From: UBA1195 sp045598025 | GTDB taxonomy: Bacteria; Bacteroidota; Bacteroidia; Bacteroidales; WCHB1-69 | DNA: 54,703 bases | Reading direction: 5' to 3' | Assembly: GCA_045598025.1 (NCBI GenBank) | Contig: JAZLLH010000044.1 | Span: 1-54,703 of the forward strand | Shown here: one piece after another, positions 7,707-17,005 of the stretch | Layout: each line of letters opens with the position of its first letter | Numbering within the stretch: position 1 is the stretch's first letter | Made by a program: the position numbers and the translations under genes | The notes under the pieces: generated by a model | What the model was told of the DNA's origin: nothing | Database searches by the model: none | What the model saw: only the letters and a program-made list of their open reading frames with translations

Positions 7707-9971
7707 TTATTTTTCTTTTGACTGTACCAACAGGTGCAGGTTTTTGCGTTCTCCGGCCACCCAAACCACGTCGTTGAGGGTGAACTGCATATGGGCGTCG
7801 GGGTTCATGTTGGTTTGTCCATCCCGTTCTATTCCGATGACCATGAATCCCAATTCCCGGAAGTTGGTTTCAAAAATGTATTTTCCGCAGAACGGAGAAT
7901 CCTTTTGGATGACGAAGGAATAGAAATTCACATTTTTTTCCCTGGCCGTATGTTCGGCTTCCGTGTCTTCAAATTGGATGTCTTTCATGAATCTGCCGAT
8001 TTGTTCGTCGCTCCCCAATACCAGAATTTTGTCGTAAGGGTAAATATACTCCTGGGCAGAAGGAAGGGTGATGACTCGGTTTCCCCGCCGGATTTTGACA
8101 ATATTGACTCCGTATTTTTTTCGAAAATCGGATTCGGCTATGGTTTTTCCCACATAGGGAGAATCGGCTGAAACGCGTATGCCTTCCATATGGATTTCGT
8201 TTCCGGCAAAATGCTCGTTATAGGAATATTCCATAGGATGTTCCTGCTGTTCCAGTTCCTCCTTCTGGTTGAGATTTTTTTGAAAGCGTTTTTCAATCCG
8301 GCTGTATCTTTTCAGGGTTTTCTCCGAGAAAATGACGAAGTAGATGATGCCAAGACCAAATACAACAATAATCCAGGGAGAGTATTTGAAATTTTTGAAA
8401 AGCACGCTTGTAACAAAAAAGAAGACGAGGAATACTTTCAGCAGCACCATGCTGATCAGTCCACTGCGATTGAATTTGCTGTCGTGCCATAATTTCAGGT
8501 AGGTTTCCCCGGATTTCCTCGTCTGATGGATCAGGCCCCTCAGGAATGGAGCCATGAAGGTCAGCGTGATGCCGGCATTGATACATCCGATCAGAAAGGG
8601 AGAACATTTGTCCCCGAGGTGTTTCCATACAAGGGGATTCAACCATTGGAAGGCGGCCAATTGTATGGCTACCAGTATAACACCGTATATCAGTATGTTT
8701 TTCAGATAATTTTTCAGCAGCGTCTTCCATTCGCTCTGCCGGTTGACGGTATGCGAACGGGCCTGATGCCGTTGCAATCTTTTTTTCCAGTTTTCCGGCA
8801 TATGGTTCTCCAAAAAATCGGCCAAAGGATCAGCGAAACGGATGCAGTAGGGCGTGGTGAAGGTGGTGATGACCGAAACGGCTACGATGACAGGGTAGAT
8901 GTAGGCCTGCATGACGCCCAGCGAATTTCCCAAGGTAGCGATAATGAAGGCGAACTCACCGATTTGGGAAAGGCTCATACCGGTCTGTACGGCGACTTTG
9001 AGCGTTTCACCGGACAGCAGTACACCGAAGGCCGACATGGCGGCTTTTACAACGATGGTCACCAGGGAAAGAATCAGTATGGGCAACCAGTATTGTCCCA
9101 GAATCTGCGGATCGACCATCATGCCGACCGAGACGAAGAAAATGGCGCCGAACAGGTCTTTGATGCCCTTCATCAGTTTTTCGATATGGTGTCCTTCCAT
9201 GGTTTCTCCCAAAATGGAACCCATGACGAAGGCGCCCAGGGCAGAGGAAAAACCCAGACTGGTAGCCAGAGCCACCATGCCGAAGCAGAGACCGACGGAA
9301 ATGATGAGCAGGGTTTCATCGTTGATGAGTTTCCGGGTCCATTTGAAAAAGGAAGGAAATACATAAATGCCCACCAGAAACCACAGAATGATGAAGAAAA
9401 CCAGTTTGACGATGCTCATCAGCATTTCGGTGCCGCCCACATTGTTGCGTACGGCAATGGCTGGCAACAGCACCATCATCAGTATGGCCACCAGATCCTG
9501 AATGATGAGGACAACCAGGGTGATGTCTGCGAACTTCTGCTTTTGGATGCCCATGTCGTTGAATGCCTTGATGACGATGGTAGTGGATGACATGGCCAAC
9601 ATACCTCCCAGAAAAACGCTTTCAATGGTAGTCCATCCGAACAGGTATCCGGTCAGGAATCCGGCAAAGAATACGGTGAGGACTTCCACACCGGCCGTGA
9701 TGAATGCCGTACTTCCGACTTGGAACAGCCGCTTGAAACTGAAATCCAGTCCCAAGGCGAACAGCAGGAAGATGATACCTATTTCGGACCATTCACTGAT
9801 AACCGCTGTCTGAGTGATGGTCGGGAAAAGGTTGAAATGCGGTCCTACTAAAAATCCGGCTACGATATAGCCGAGAACCAAAGGTTGTTTCAGCCATTTG
9901 AACAGAATGGTCGTGATTCCGGCTGATATCAGAATCAACGCCAAGTCGCTGACCAAGTGTAATTCTTCCAT
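7707..9971 (-). CDS. CPA2-family monovalent cation:proton antiporter with tandem RCK_C (TrkA-C) domains
   Basis: This 754-residue inner-membrane protein has a Kef-type Na+/H+ exchanger domain of about 12-13 helices (residues 1-390). Typical family stretches are VLGYIVAGFLVGP and GFSSALGAFVMGSILGE. An extra membrane block of about four helices (about 420-545) follows, then a charged linker and two TrkA-C/RCK_C ligand-binding domains (about 605-675 and 685-750). There is no RCK_N Rossmann domain (TrkA-N) of the kind found in E. coli KefB/KefC. The family exchanges K+ or Na+ for H+ and is gated by cytosolic ligands. The ion and ligand are not predictable here. It lies 88 bases downstream of argS on the same strand. 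Confidence 0.88.
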   Translation of the reverse strand: MEELHLVSDLALILISAGITTILFKWLKQPLVLGYIVAGFLVGPHFNLFPTITQTAVISEWSEIGIIFLLFALGLDFSFKRLFQVGSTAFITAGVEVLTVFFAGFLTGYLFGWTTIESVFLGGMLAMSSTTIVIKAFNDMGIQKQKFADITLVVLIIQDLVAILMMVLLPAIAVRNNVGGTEMLMSIVKLVFFIILWFLVGIYVFPSFFKWTRKLINDETLLIISVGLCFGMVALATSLGFSSALGAFVMGSILGETMEGHHIEKLMKGIKDLFGAIFFVSVGMMVDPQILGQYWLPILILSLVTIVVKAAMSAFGVLLSGETLKVAVQTGMSLSQIGEFAFIIATLGNSLGVMQAYIYPVIVAVSVITTFTTPYCIRFADPLADFLENHMPENWKKRLQRHQARSHTVNRQSEWKTLLKNYLKNILIYGVILVAIQLAAFQWLNPLVWKHLGDKCSPFLIGCINAGITLTFMAPFLRGLIHQTRKSGETYLKLWHDSKFNRSGLISMVLLKVFLVFFFVTSVLFKNFKYSPWIIVVFGLGIIYFVIFSEKTLKRYSRIEKRFQKNLNQKEELEQQEHPMEYSYNEHFAGNEIHMEGIRVSADSPYVGKTIAESDFRKKYGVNIVKIRRGNRVITLPSAQEYIYPYDKILVLGSDEQIGRFMKDIQFEDTEAEHTAREKNVNFYSFVIQKDSPFCGKYIFETNFRELGFMVIGIERDGQTNMNPDAHMQFTLNDVVWVAGERKNLHLLVQSKEK

Positions 9972-10059
9972 TTAGTTTTCATTTTTAATGAACGTCTGTA
10001 ATGAACGTGGATCAGTGGTTTGGCCGTTCGGGACACGGTCAGGTATCCCAAACGGATAT

Positions 10060-11850
10060 TTACATGCGGTCGGGTACCTGTATTCCCAACAGTCCCATGG
10101 CCCGGCGGATGACGTCGGCGGTGAAGGCGGAGATGTACAGCCGCAATCTGCGCTTCTGTTCGTCGGTCTCTCTCAAGATGGAGCAGTCCTGGTAGAATCG
10201 GTTGTAGCTCTTGGCCAGTTCATAGGTGTAGTTGGCGACGAGGGCCGGACTGAATTCGGCCGCGGCCTGAACCACGTTGGCCGGGTATTCGTACAGGTTG
10301 CGGATGATTTCCTTTTCGCTGTCGGTCAGTTCTACATCCGGTGCAAGCGGTGCCTTGTCTTCCAAACGGAATCCGGCCTTGTTCAGCAGGGAGCGGATGC
10401 GGGCGTGGGTGTACTGTATAAAGGGAGCCGTGTTCCCGTTCAGGTCAATGGATTCGTTGGGGTTGAAGAGCATGTTCTTCTTGGGGTCCACTTTCAGAAT
10501 GAAGTATTTGAGTGCACCCAAACCGACGGTTTCCGCCAGGCGTGCCGCTTCCTCTTCGGAAAATTCCGTTTTGCCCAATTGGGCGGTGTTTTCAGCGGCC
10601 ATGGAGACCATGCTTTCCATCAGGTCGTCTGCATCGACTACGGTGCCTTCGCGGGATTTCATTTTTCCGGAAGGGAGTTCCACCATACCGTAGGAGAGGT
10701 GATAGATGGTCTTGCCCCAGTCATAGTCCAGTTTCTGGCCCAAAATGAGCTTGAGTACGTCAAAGTGATAGTTCTGCTCGTTGCCCACGACGTAAATCAT
10801 GCGCGAAGGATGGTACTCGTTGTAGCGGGTCAGGGCCGTGCCCAGATCCTGCGTCATGTATACCGAGGTGCCGTCGGAGCGCAGCAGCACTTTTTCGTCC
10901 AATCCGTCGGCCTGCAGGTCAATGCGGACACTGCCGTCGCTGTGACGGTAGAAAACCTTTTTGTCCAGTCCTTCCTTCACGATTTCCTTTCCCAAAAGGT
11001 AGGTGTTGGATTCGTAGTATATTTTGTTGAAGGCAATGCCCATTCTTTGATAGGTGGAATCAAAACCTTCGTATACCCAGCGGTTCATCTTTTCCCAAAG
11101 GGTGCGGACTTCGGTGTCGCCTTCTTCCCATTTGCGGAGCATGGCCTGGGCTTCCAGCAGTATCGGAGCCAGTTTTCCGGCTTCTTCTTCGCTCATTCCT
11201 TTTTCCATGAGCTCCTTCATTTCGGCTTTGTAGTGCTTGTCGAATTCCACATAGTATTTGCCCACCAGGTGGTCGCCCTTCATGCCGGAGGATTCGGGTG
11301 TTTCGCCCTTTCCGTATTTCAGCCAGGCAATCATGGATTTGCAGATGTGGATTCCCCGGTCGTTGACCAGATTCACTTTGATGACCCTGTTCCCGTCGGC
11401 TTCCAAAATACGGGATACGGAATCACCGAGCAGGTTGTTGCGCACATGACCCAAATGAAGGGGTTTGTTGGTATTGGGTGAGGAAAATTCAATCAGTACA
11501 GGCTGAGCATCCTCGGCAGCCTTACGGTGTCCGAACGCTCCGTTTACTGCTTCCTGACGGACAAATGCAATCCATTCGGCATCGCGTATGCTCAAGTTCA
11601 GAAATCCCTTGATGACGTTGAATTTTTCAACAAAGGGAAGTTTCTCCATGAGTTTTTCTCCCAATTGACGGGCAGTCTCGTCCGGTTTGCAGCGGGATAT
11701 CTTCAGGAAAGGAAACACCACGAGGGTGAAATCTCCTTCAAATTCTTTTTTGGTTTTCTGCAGGGTGATGCTTTCCGGTCCGATTTCACTCCGGTAAAGT
11801 TCGCGTACACTCTCAATGACGGCCTGGGTGATGATTTCCTCAAAATTCAT
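10060..11850 (-). CDS. argS: Arginyl-tRNA synthetase
   Basis: This class I synthetase charges tRNA-Arg with arginine. At 596 residues it has the usual length. The N-terminal Add1/tRNA-binding domain covers about residues 1-110. The HIGH-type motif is HLGH at 132-135 (in SSPNTNKPLHLGHVRNN). The KMSKS-type loop reads GKMKSREGTVV, as is common in ArgRS. A C-terminal anticodon-binding DALR domain ends in a typical RRAMGLLGIQVPDRM. It lies 19 bases downstream of the yggS-type gene, so cupin, yggS and argS probably form one transcript. Confidence 0.97.
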   Translation of the reverse strand: MNFEEIITQAVIESVRELYRSEIGPESITLQKTKKEFEGDFTLVVFPFLKISRCKPDETARQLGEKLMEKLPFVEKFNVIKGFLNLSIRDAEWIAFVRQEAVNGAFGHRKAAEDAQPVLIEFSSPNTNKPLHLGHVRNNLLGDSVSRILEADGNRVIKVNLVNDRGIHICKSMIAWLKYGKGETPESSGMKGDHLVGKYYVEFDKHYKAEMKELMEKGMSEEEAGKLAPILLEAQAMLRKWEEGDTEVRTLWEKMNRWVYEGFDSTYQRMGIAFNKIYYESNTYLLGKEIVKEGLDKKVFYRHSDGSVRIDLQADGLDEKVLLRSDGTSVYMTQDLGTALTRYNEYHPSRMIYVVGNEQNYHFDVLKLILGQKLDYDWGKTIYHLSYGMVELPSGKMKSREGTVVDADDLMESMVSMAAENTAQLGKTEFSEEEAARLAETVGLGALKYFILKVDPKKNMLFNPNESIDLNGNTAPFIQYTHARIRSLLNKAGFRLEDKAPLAPDVELTDSEKEIIRNLYEYPANVVQAAAEFSPALVANYTYELAKSYNRFYQDCSILRETDEQKRRLRLYISAFTADVIRRAMGLLGIQVPDRM

Positions 11851-11869
11851 ATATTATACATTCAAAAGG

Positions 11870-12547
11870 TTAAAGATTATAGTTTCTTGCCCCGAAAATG
11901 GCACTGCCGATGCGCACCATGGTGCTGCCTTCTTCCACGGCGATGGGGTAGTCGCCGGTCATGCCCATAGATATTTCCCTGAAACTTTCCTGATTGAGGA
12001 AAAAATCGGTTTTCAGTTGATCAAAATACCTTTTCAGGGTGTGAAATTCACTGCGGATGAGATCCTGATTCTCCGTATTGGTGGCCATACCCATGACACC
12101 GCAGATTTCAATGTGTTCCCATTCGGCGAAGGCAGGCGAAGCCAGCATGGCAACGGCTTCCTCATAGGAAAATCCGAATTTGCTTTCTTCGGTGGCAATG
12201 TGGAACTGCAGCAGGCAGCGGACGCGGCGATTGCATTTGGCGGCGTGCTTTTCCACCTCAGCGAGCAGTCTGGCGCTGTCGATGCTGTGGATGCAGTGCA
12301 CGTAGGGAATGATGTATTTGATTTTGTTGGTCTGCAGGTGTCCGATGAAATGCCATTCAATGTCCTTCGGAAGATGTTCGTGTTTCTCGGTCATTTCCTG
12401 TGCCTTGTTTTCACCAAATACGCGTTGTCCGGCTTCGTAGGCCTGCAGGAGGTCGCTTTCCGGTTTGTACTTGGATACGGCAATCAGTTTCACCTGTTCC
12501 GGCAGTTTTTTCCGGATGTCAAAAATATTTTCTGCTATGCTTCCCAT
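11870..12547 (-). CDS. YggS/PROSC-type pyridoxal-phosphate homeostasis protein
   Basis: This 225-residue cytoplasmic protein has the fold of the alanine racemase N-terminal barrel. The PLP-binding lysine is Lys26 in LIAVSKYKP. Other family signatures are FGENKAQE, WHFIGHLQTNK and the C-terminal SMGMTGDYPIAVEEGSTMVRIG, which contacts the PLP phosphate. Family members carry PLP and buffer its concentration without a known enzymatic reaction. The gene starts three bases after the cupin gene ends and precedes argS, consistent with one operon. Confidence 0.95.
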   Translation of the reverse strand: MGSIAENIFDIRKKLPEQVKLIAVSKYKPESDLLQAYEAGQRVFGENKAQEMTEKHEHLPKDIEWHFIGHLQTNKIKYIIPYVHCIHSIDSARLLAEVEKHAAKCNRRVRCLLQFHIATEESKFGFSYEEAVAMLASPAFAEWEHIEICGVMGMATNTENQDLIRSEFHTLKRYFDQLKTDFFLNQESFREISMGMTGDYPIAVEEGSTMVRIGSAIFGARNYNL

Positions 12548-12550
12548 GTC

Positions 12551-12895
12551 CTACCAGAGAATGACGGCCATCAGTACGGCCGGTTGATTGCTTTCATTGG
12601 CTACGCTGTGACGGTCGCCGTTACCTGTGAAAACGGCATCGCCGGCGTGCAGGATTTCGCGGCGGTCGTTGTCCGTTACGACCACTTCTCCTTCCAGAAT
12701 GTAGTATATTTCGGCTTCCGGCTGATGCGGATGTTCACCTATGCTGCTTCCGCAGGGGAGGGTGATGCGGGCAAACATCTTGGCTTTGCCGCTCATTTCC
12801 TCTGTGGAGAATACAAATTGTTTTTCAATGTGGTTCAATCCGTTGCATACGTGTTCCGGATAGATGGTTTCCATTTCTTTTTGGTGTCTGATCAT
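12551..12895 (-). CDS. Small cupin-domain protein
   Basis: This 114-residue single-domain cupin has motif 1 in GEHPHQPEAEIYYILEGEVVV and motif 2 in HAGDAVFTGNGDRHSV. The His/Glu/His ligands expected for metal binding are visible. The frame can be extended to an ATG at 12934, but the -7 box at 12924-12931 would then lie inside the coding region. The start at 12895 (MIRHQKEME) is therefore preferred. It is the first gene of the cupin-yggS-argS run. Small cupins of this kind bind metals or sugars or act as sensors; the substrate is unknown. Confidence 0.85.
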   Translation of the reverse strand: MIRHQKEMETIYPEHVCNGLNHIEKQFVFSTEEMSGKAKMFARITLPCGSSIGEHPHQPEAEIYYILEGEVVVTDNDRREILHAGDAVFTGNGDRHSVANESNQPAVLMAVILW

Positions 12896-12923
12896 GTTTT
12901 TTCTCCTTGTTTTTTTTGATTTG

Positions 12924-12931
12924 CAAAGGTA
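12924..12931 (-). promoter_or_regulatory. -7 box for the cupin-yggS-argS operon
   Basis: TACCTTTG on the minus strand matches TAnnTTTG. It sits 28 bases before the ATG at 12895. I see no clear -33 element. Confidence 0.6.
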
Positions 12932-12999
12932 CAAAAAAAAAGAACAGCATTCCGTAAAAAAAAGTCAGGTCCCGATAAAAAATGAAACCTTAAAATGGG

Positions 13000-13007
13000 T
13001 AGTTTTG
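13000..13007 (+). promoter_or_regulatory. -7 box for sbcD-sbcC
   Basis: TAGTTTTG matches TAnnTTTG exactly and lies 35 bases before the sbcD start. It is divergent from the cupin promoter about 70 bases away. Confidence 0.6.
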
Positions 13008-13042
13008 CACTTTGAAAAATTGTCTTTCCAAATAGTAGAACC

Positions 13043-14182
13043 ATGAAGTTTTTGCATCTTTCGGACCTGCATCTCGGCAAAAGGGTAAACGAGACTTCCC
13101 TGCTGGACGAGCAGCTTCATATCTTGCAGGAAATCCTCCGTCTGGCGGATGAGGAATGCCCCGATGCCTTGCTGATATCGGGCGATGTTTACGACAAGTC
13201 CGTCCCTTCCGGGGAGGCTGTGCAGCTTTTTGATGATTTCCTTTCCGAATTATCTGTTCGAAAAATCAGAGTGTTGATTATCAGTGGAAACCACGATTCT
13301 GCCGAGCGCATAGCCTTCGGTGGCCGCATCCTGGACAAAGGCGGCGTGCACGTTTCCCCCGTTTATGACGGGAAAATGCAGCCGGTATTGCTGTCCGATG
13401 CATACGGTGAGGTGGCGTTTTACCTGATGCCTTTTCTCAAACCGGCTCAGGTCCGTCGTTTCTTTGAAGGAGAGACCGTGGAAAATTATACCGATGCTGT
13501 CCGTCTGGTCATCCGTTCCATGGATTTGGATACGGAACGTCGCAATGTGCTGTTGGCCCATCAGTTCGTAACCGGTGCGCAACGCTCCGAATCCGAAGAT
13601 GTAACCGTAGGAGGACTTGACAATGTGGATGCTTCGGTTTTTTCCGGTTTTGACTATGTGGCTCTGGGACATTTGCACCGTGCGCAGGATTGTGGTGCCG
13701 CTCATATCCGGTACTGCGGATCCCCCTTGAAGTATTCCTTCTCCGAAGCGAATGATTCCAAATCATTGACTTTGGTTGAACTGGGACCGAAAGGGAAGTG
13801 CCGCATCCGTCCGATTCCCCTGCAACCGCTGCACGATTGGCAGGACTTCCGGGGCAGTTACGACGAACTGGTCAGGCGTTCGTTTTACGAAAATACCACT
13901 TTCCCGGAAGACTTTGTCCGCATTACGCTGACCGACGAGGAGGATATTCCGGATGCTATCGGAAAACTTCGCATCATTTACCGCAATCTGCTGGAATTGC
14001 GCTACGACAACAAGCGGACGCGGGCTTCCGGAATTCTGGACAGTGCCGGTGATGTGTCCCAAAAATCGCCATTGGCGCTGTTTTCCGAATTGTACGAGAT
14101 CCAAAATGGGGAAAAATTGAGTGAAACACAGGAAAATTACCTGCAGCGGATGATTGCAGGCATATGGGAGGAAAACGCATGA
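13043..14182 (+). CDS. sbcD: Exonuclease SbcCD nuclease subunit SbcD
   Basis: This 379-residue Mre11-type calcineurin-like phosphoesterase forms the nuclease of the SbcCD (Rad50/Mre11) complex, which opens hairpins and trims protein-blocked DNA ends. Metal-binding motifs are in order: SDLHLGK (Asp8, His10), ISGDVYD, SGNHDSAE, LLAHQFV and GLDNVDASVFSGFDYVALGHLHR. A C-terminal capping domain (about 270-379) matches the family. The stop overlaps the sbcC start by four bases (ATGA at 14179), implying translational coupling. Confidence 0.96.
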   Translation: MKFLHLSDLHLGKRVNETSLLDEQLHILQEILRLADEECPDALLISGDVYDKSVPSGEAVQLFDDFLSELSVRKIRVLIISGNHDSAERIAFGGRILDKGGVHVSPVYDGKMQPVLLSDAYGEVAFYLMPFLKPAQVRRFFEGETVENYTDAVRLVIRSMDLDTERRNVLLAHQFVTGAQRSESEDVTVGGLDNVDASVFSGFDYVALGHLHRAQDCGAAHIRYCGSPLKYSFSEANDSKSLTLVELGPKGKCRIRPIPLQPLHDWQDFRGSYDELVRRSFYENTTFPEDFVRITLTDEEDIPDAIGKLRIIYRNLLELRYDNKRTRASGILDSAGDVSQKSPLALFSELYEIQNGEKLSETQENYLQRMIAGIWEENA

Positions 14183-16950
14183 GACCGCTTACTTTGACAA
14201 TGTCCGCATTCGGACCCTACGCAGGGGAAGTCTGCATTGATTTCGAACGTCTGGGCAGCAGCGGACTGTATCTGATCACCGGCAATACAGGTGCCGGAAA
14301 AACGACCATTTTTGACGGTATATCCTTTGCTCTTTTCGGCGAAGCGAGCGGAAATAACCGCAAATCCGATATGCTCCGTTCCCTTTATGCGGAACCGGGG
14401 ACCAAGACATTTGTGGAAATGGTGTTCGTTTACAATGGAAAGAATTACCGTTTGCGCAGGAATCCGGAATATATGCGTCCTTCCCTGAGGGGAGGCGGGT
14501 TGACGAAACAGACCGCAGATGCCGAATTTCAATGCCTGCCTTCCGGAAATGTCGTCTGTGGAGTAAAACAGGTCAATGCCGCCGTGGTATCTCTGTTGGG
14601 CATAGACCGGAATCAGTTTTCCCAGATTGCCATGATTGCCCAGGGGGATTTTATGAAATTGCTGACTTCTGATACGCTGGAACGCCAGGGGATTTTCCGG
14701 AAGATTTTCAAAACCGACCGTTTTCTGGAACTGCAGGACCGTTTACGGAAAGAGGTATCAGCATTGGACGAAGCCAGGAGAATGACCTTGCAAAGCCTCC
14801 GCCAGTATATCTCCGACATTGTTCCTCCCGAGGAAGAGGCGGAAGCTGCCGAAGTGAAAACTATAAAGGCATCTGAGCCGCTTGCTGCACTGGAGACACT
14901 GGAAGTGCTTTCCCGTCTGTGCAATACAGATCGGCAAAGGCAGCAGCAACTGACGCGGGAAATAGCGGATCTGGAACAGCAACTGGCCGATATCCGGGAC
15001 AGAGTAGCTAAAGCCCGGACCCGAGTGCAGACACAGGCTCAGATAGCGGAAACGGCTGCGGATTTGGAAAAGAAACAGCCCCGTGAACTCGCTGTCAGGG
15101 AACATCTGGAACAATTGAAAGCCATGCAGGCAGAAATGCTCGGGGTGAAACAAAAACAGTCGGCATTGGAAGCTTTGCGTCCCAGCTATAGGGAAATGGC
15201 GTCCATCCGAAAGGAAGTGGTGGATCTTCAGAAGGAATGTGCGGAGAAAGGAAAGGATTTGGAGCTCCTGAGCAAGCGTCATCAGCAAGCTACGGAGAAT
15301 TTTACCGCAAAAAAAGCGGAAAAGGCAGGACTTCAGTCGGCCGCGGCCGAACGCATCCGTTTGGAAGGGGAAATCCGAAACGTTTCGGATGGCTTGGCAA
15401 AGTGGCGGGAAATTCTGCAGAAAATCACGGAAAGAGAGGCCCTGCATCAGCAGTTGGAACGTTATCAGTCCTTGTTTGAAGAACGAAAAAGTCAGTATGA
15501 TGCGGCCCGATCCGAATACGAAACCGCCTATGATTTCTTTCTGAGAGAGCAGGCCGGGCTGCTGGCCAAAGATCTCACGGAAGGTAATCCCTGTCCAGTA
15601 TGCGGTTCCTTGCATCATCCGCATCCTGCCGTTCCGGCCGAAGGGGCTCCTTCCAAAGCTGAACTGCAACACTTGAAAGATGCTGTGGAAAATTTAAACC
15701 AAAAGTTGAATAAAGGTAGCGAATTATGCAAAGAAACAAAGATAAAGCTTGAAGAAAAAATCAAAGATATCACAAGCATGTTTCAGGCTTTTTCCGAAAC
15801 CCCAACCGCAGATGGCGGCCGTTCGCTGGCTGAAGACAGGGAAAAAGAATCCGCTGCTCTTTTGACGCGTTTGCAGGCTCTTTGCACAGCGGAAAGACAG
15901 AAAGAAGCCCGCTGTGCGGATTTGGACCGCATGCTTCCCGGAGAAGAAAAATCCATGCAGGAACTTTCCGAATCCTTGCAGCAAGTGGACAAACATTGTT
16001 CCGGAATTCTTATTCGATTGAAAGAGAAGGAAAAAGATTTAGAACAGTGGAAAACTCGTCTGCCTTTTGCCGATGAAAATCTGTTGGATTGTGAAATCCG
16101 GAATCAGACTTCGATTTACGAGAAATGGTCGAAGGATGTGGAAAAGACTGAGCAGGAAGCCAAGGTGGCACACGATGACATTCTCTGTCTGCAGTCTGTT
16201 TTGCAAAAGTTAAATGAACAGTTTAAATCAATAGATATTATTGATTTGGAATCAGAGCAATATAAATTTGAAAATTTGACAAAAGAAAAGCAGCGCCTTG
16301 CCGAAGAGGAAAGGCGGGTGTATACCCGTCTGCAGGCCAATGAGAAAGCTCTGTCCCGTCTGAAGGAACATTCGGAAGAACTCCGAAAACTGGAAGACGA
16401 ATGGATGTGGAAGTCCCGACTTTCCCATACAGCTGGAGGTACGCTCGGCGGCAAAGAGAAAGTGATGCTGGAAACCTATGTGCAGACCACTTATTTCGAC
16501 CGCATCATCCGCAGGGCCAATCTGCGTTTCCTGTCCATGTCCGCTGGTCAGTTCGAACTAAGGCGCAAGCAGATGGCCGGCAACAACCGTACCCAGTCCG
16601 GTCTGGATCTGGATGTGGTGGACCATTACAATGGTTCTGTACGCGACGTGCGCTCCCTGTCCGGAGGTGAATCCTTCAAGGCTTCTCTTTCCCTGGCTTT
16701 GGGACTGTCCGACGAGGTGCAGTCTTCTGCCGGAGGCATACGCATAGATACCCTGTTTGTTGACGAAGGTTTCGGCTCTTTGAGCGAAGATTCCCTGGCT
16801 CAGGCCCTGCGCGTTCTTCAGCAGTTGACAGAGGGGAACCGTCTGGTCGGAATCATTTCCCATGTGCAGGAATTGAAAAAAATAGAAAAACAAATCCGAG
16901 TGACCCGCGAAAAAACGGAGGGAAGCCGTGTGGAATTGGTCTTAGGCTGA
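14179..16950 (+). CDS. sbcC: Exonuclease SbcCD ATPase subunit SbcC
   Basis: This 923-residue Rad50/SMC-like ATPase works with SbcD. The start at 14179 (MRPLTLTMSAFGPYAG) is preferred over the ATG at 14164 because it gives an ATGA overlap, is preceded by GGGAGGAAAA and begins at the conserved Rad50 N-terminus. Walker A is GNTGAGKTTIFDG near residue 40. Two long coiled-coil arms (about 180-460 and 490-740) flank the zinc hook CPVC at 472-475, almost exactly mid-protein. The ABC signature is SLSGGESFKASL and Walker B is TLFVDEGFGSLSE. Sequence and length are normal for the family. Confidence 0.96.
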   Translation: MRPLTLTMSAFGPYAGEVCIDFERLGSSGLYLITGNTGAGKTTIFDGISFALFGEASGNNRKSDMLRSLYAEPGTKTFVEMVFVYNGKNYRLRRNPEYMRPSLRGGGLTKQTADAEFQCLPSGNVVCGVKQVNAAVVSLLGIDRNQFSQIAMIAQGDFMKLLTSDTLERQGIFRKIFKTDRFLELQDRLRKEVSALDEARRMTLQSLRQYISDIVPPEEEAEAAEVKTIKASEPLAALETLEVLSRLCNTDRQRQQQLTREIADLEQQLADIRDRVAKARTRVQTQAQIAETAADLEKKQPRELAVREHLEQLKAMQAEMLGVKQKQSALEALRPSYREMASIRKEVVDLQKECAEKGKDLELLSKRHQQATENFTAKKAEKAGLQSAAAERIRLEGEIRNVSDGLAKWREILQKITEREALHQQLERYQSLFEERKSQYDAARSEYETAYDFFLREQAGLLAKDLTEGNPCPVCGSLHHPHPAVPAEGAPSKAELQHLKDAVENLNQKLNKGSELCKETKIKLEEKIKDITSMFQAFSETPTADGGRSLAEDREKESAALLTRLQALCTAERQKEARCADLDRMLPGEEKSMQELSESLQQVDKHCSGILIRLKEKEKDLEQWKTRLPFADENLLDCEIRNQTSIYEKWSKDVEKTEQEAKVAHDDILCLQSVLQKLNEQFKSIDIIDLESEQYKFENLTKEKQRLAEEERRVYTRLQANEKALSRLKEHSEELRKLEDEWMWKSRLSHTAGGTLGGKEKVMLETYVQTTYFDRIIRRANLRFLSMSAGQFELRRKQMAGNNRTQSGLDLDVVDHYNGSVRDVRSLSGGESFKASLSLALGLSDEVQSSAGGIRIDTLFVDEGFGSLSEDSLAQALRVLQQLTEGNRLVGIISHVQELKKIEKQIRVTREKTEGSRVELVLG

Positions 16951-16971
16951 AAAACGTATTGAAAAAAGTGC

Positions 16972-16979
16972 TATCTTTG
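16972..16979 (+). promoter_or_regulatory. -7 box for polA
   Basis: TATCTTTG matches TAnnTTTG just after the sbcC stop. A transcript starting near 16985 would leave about 20 bases before the ATG at 17006. Confidence 0.65.
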
Positions 16980-17005
16980 CAGATTGCATTATGCTTTTCT
17001 GCCGT

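Noticed and set aside
8526..9590. 354-codon open frame opposite the antiporter gene
   Set aside because: Gln/Asp/His-rich shadow of hydrophobic codons; no domain or start signal.
9988..11481. 497-codon open frame antisense to argS
   Set aside because: Shadow of argS; the product is repetitive in Val/Phe/Gly/His and shows no family pattern.
11816..12919. 367-codon open frame across yggS and the cupin gene
   Set aside because: Covers the reverse strand of two clear genes and has no recognisable domain.
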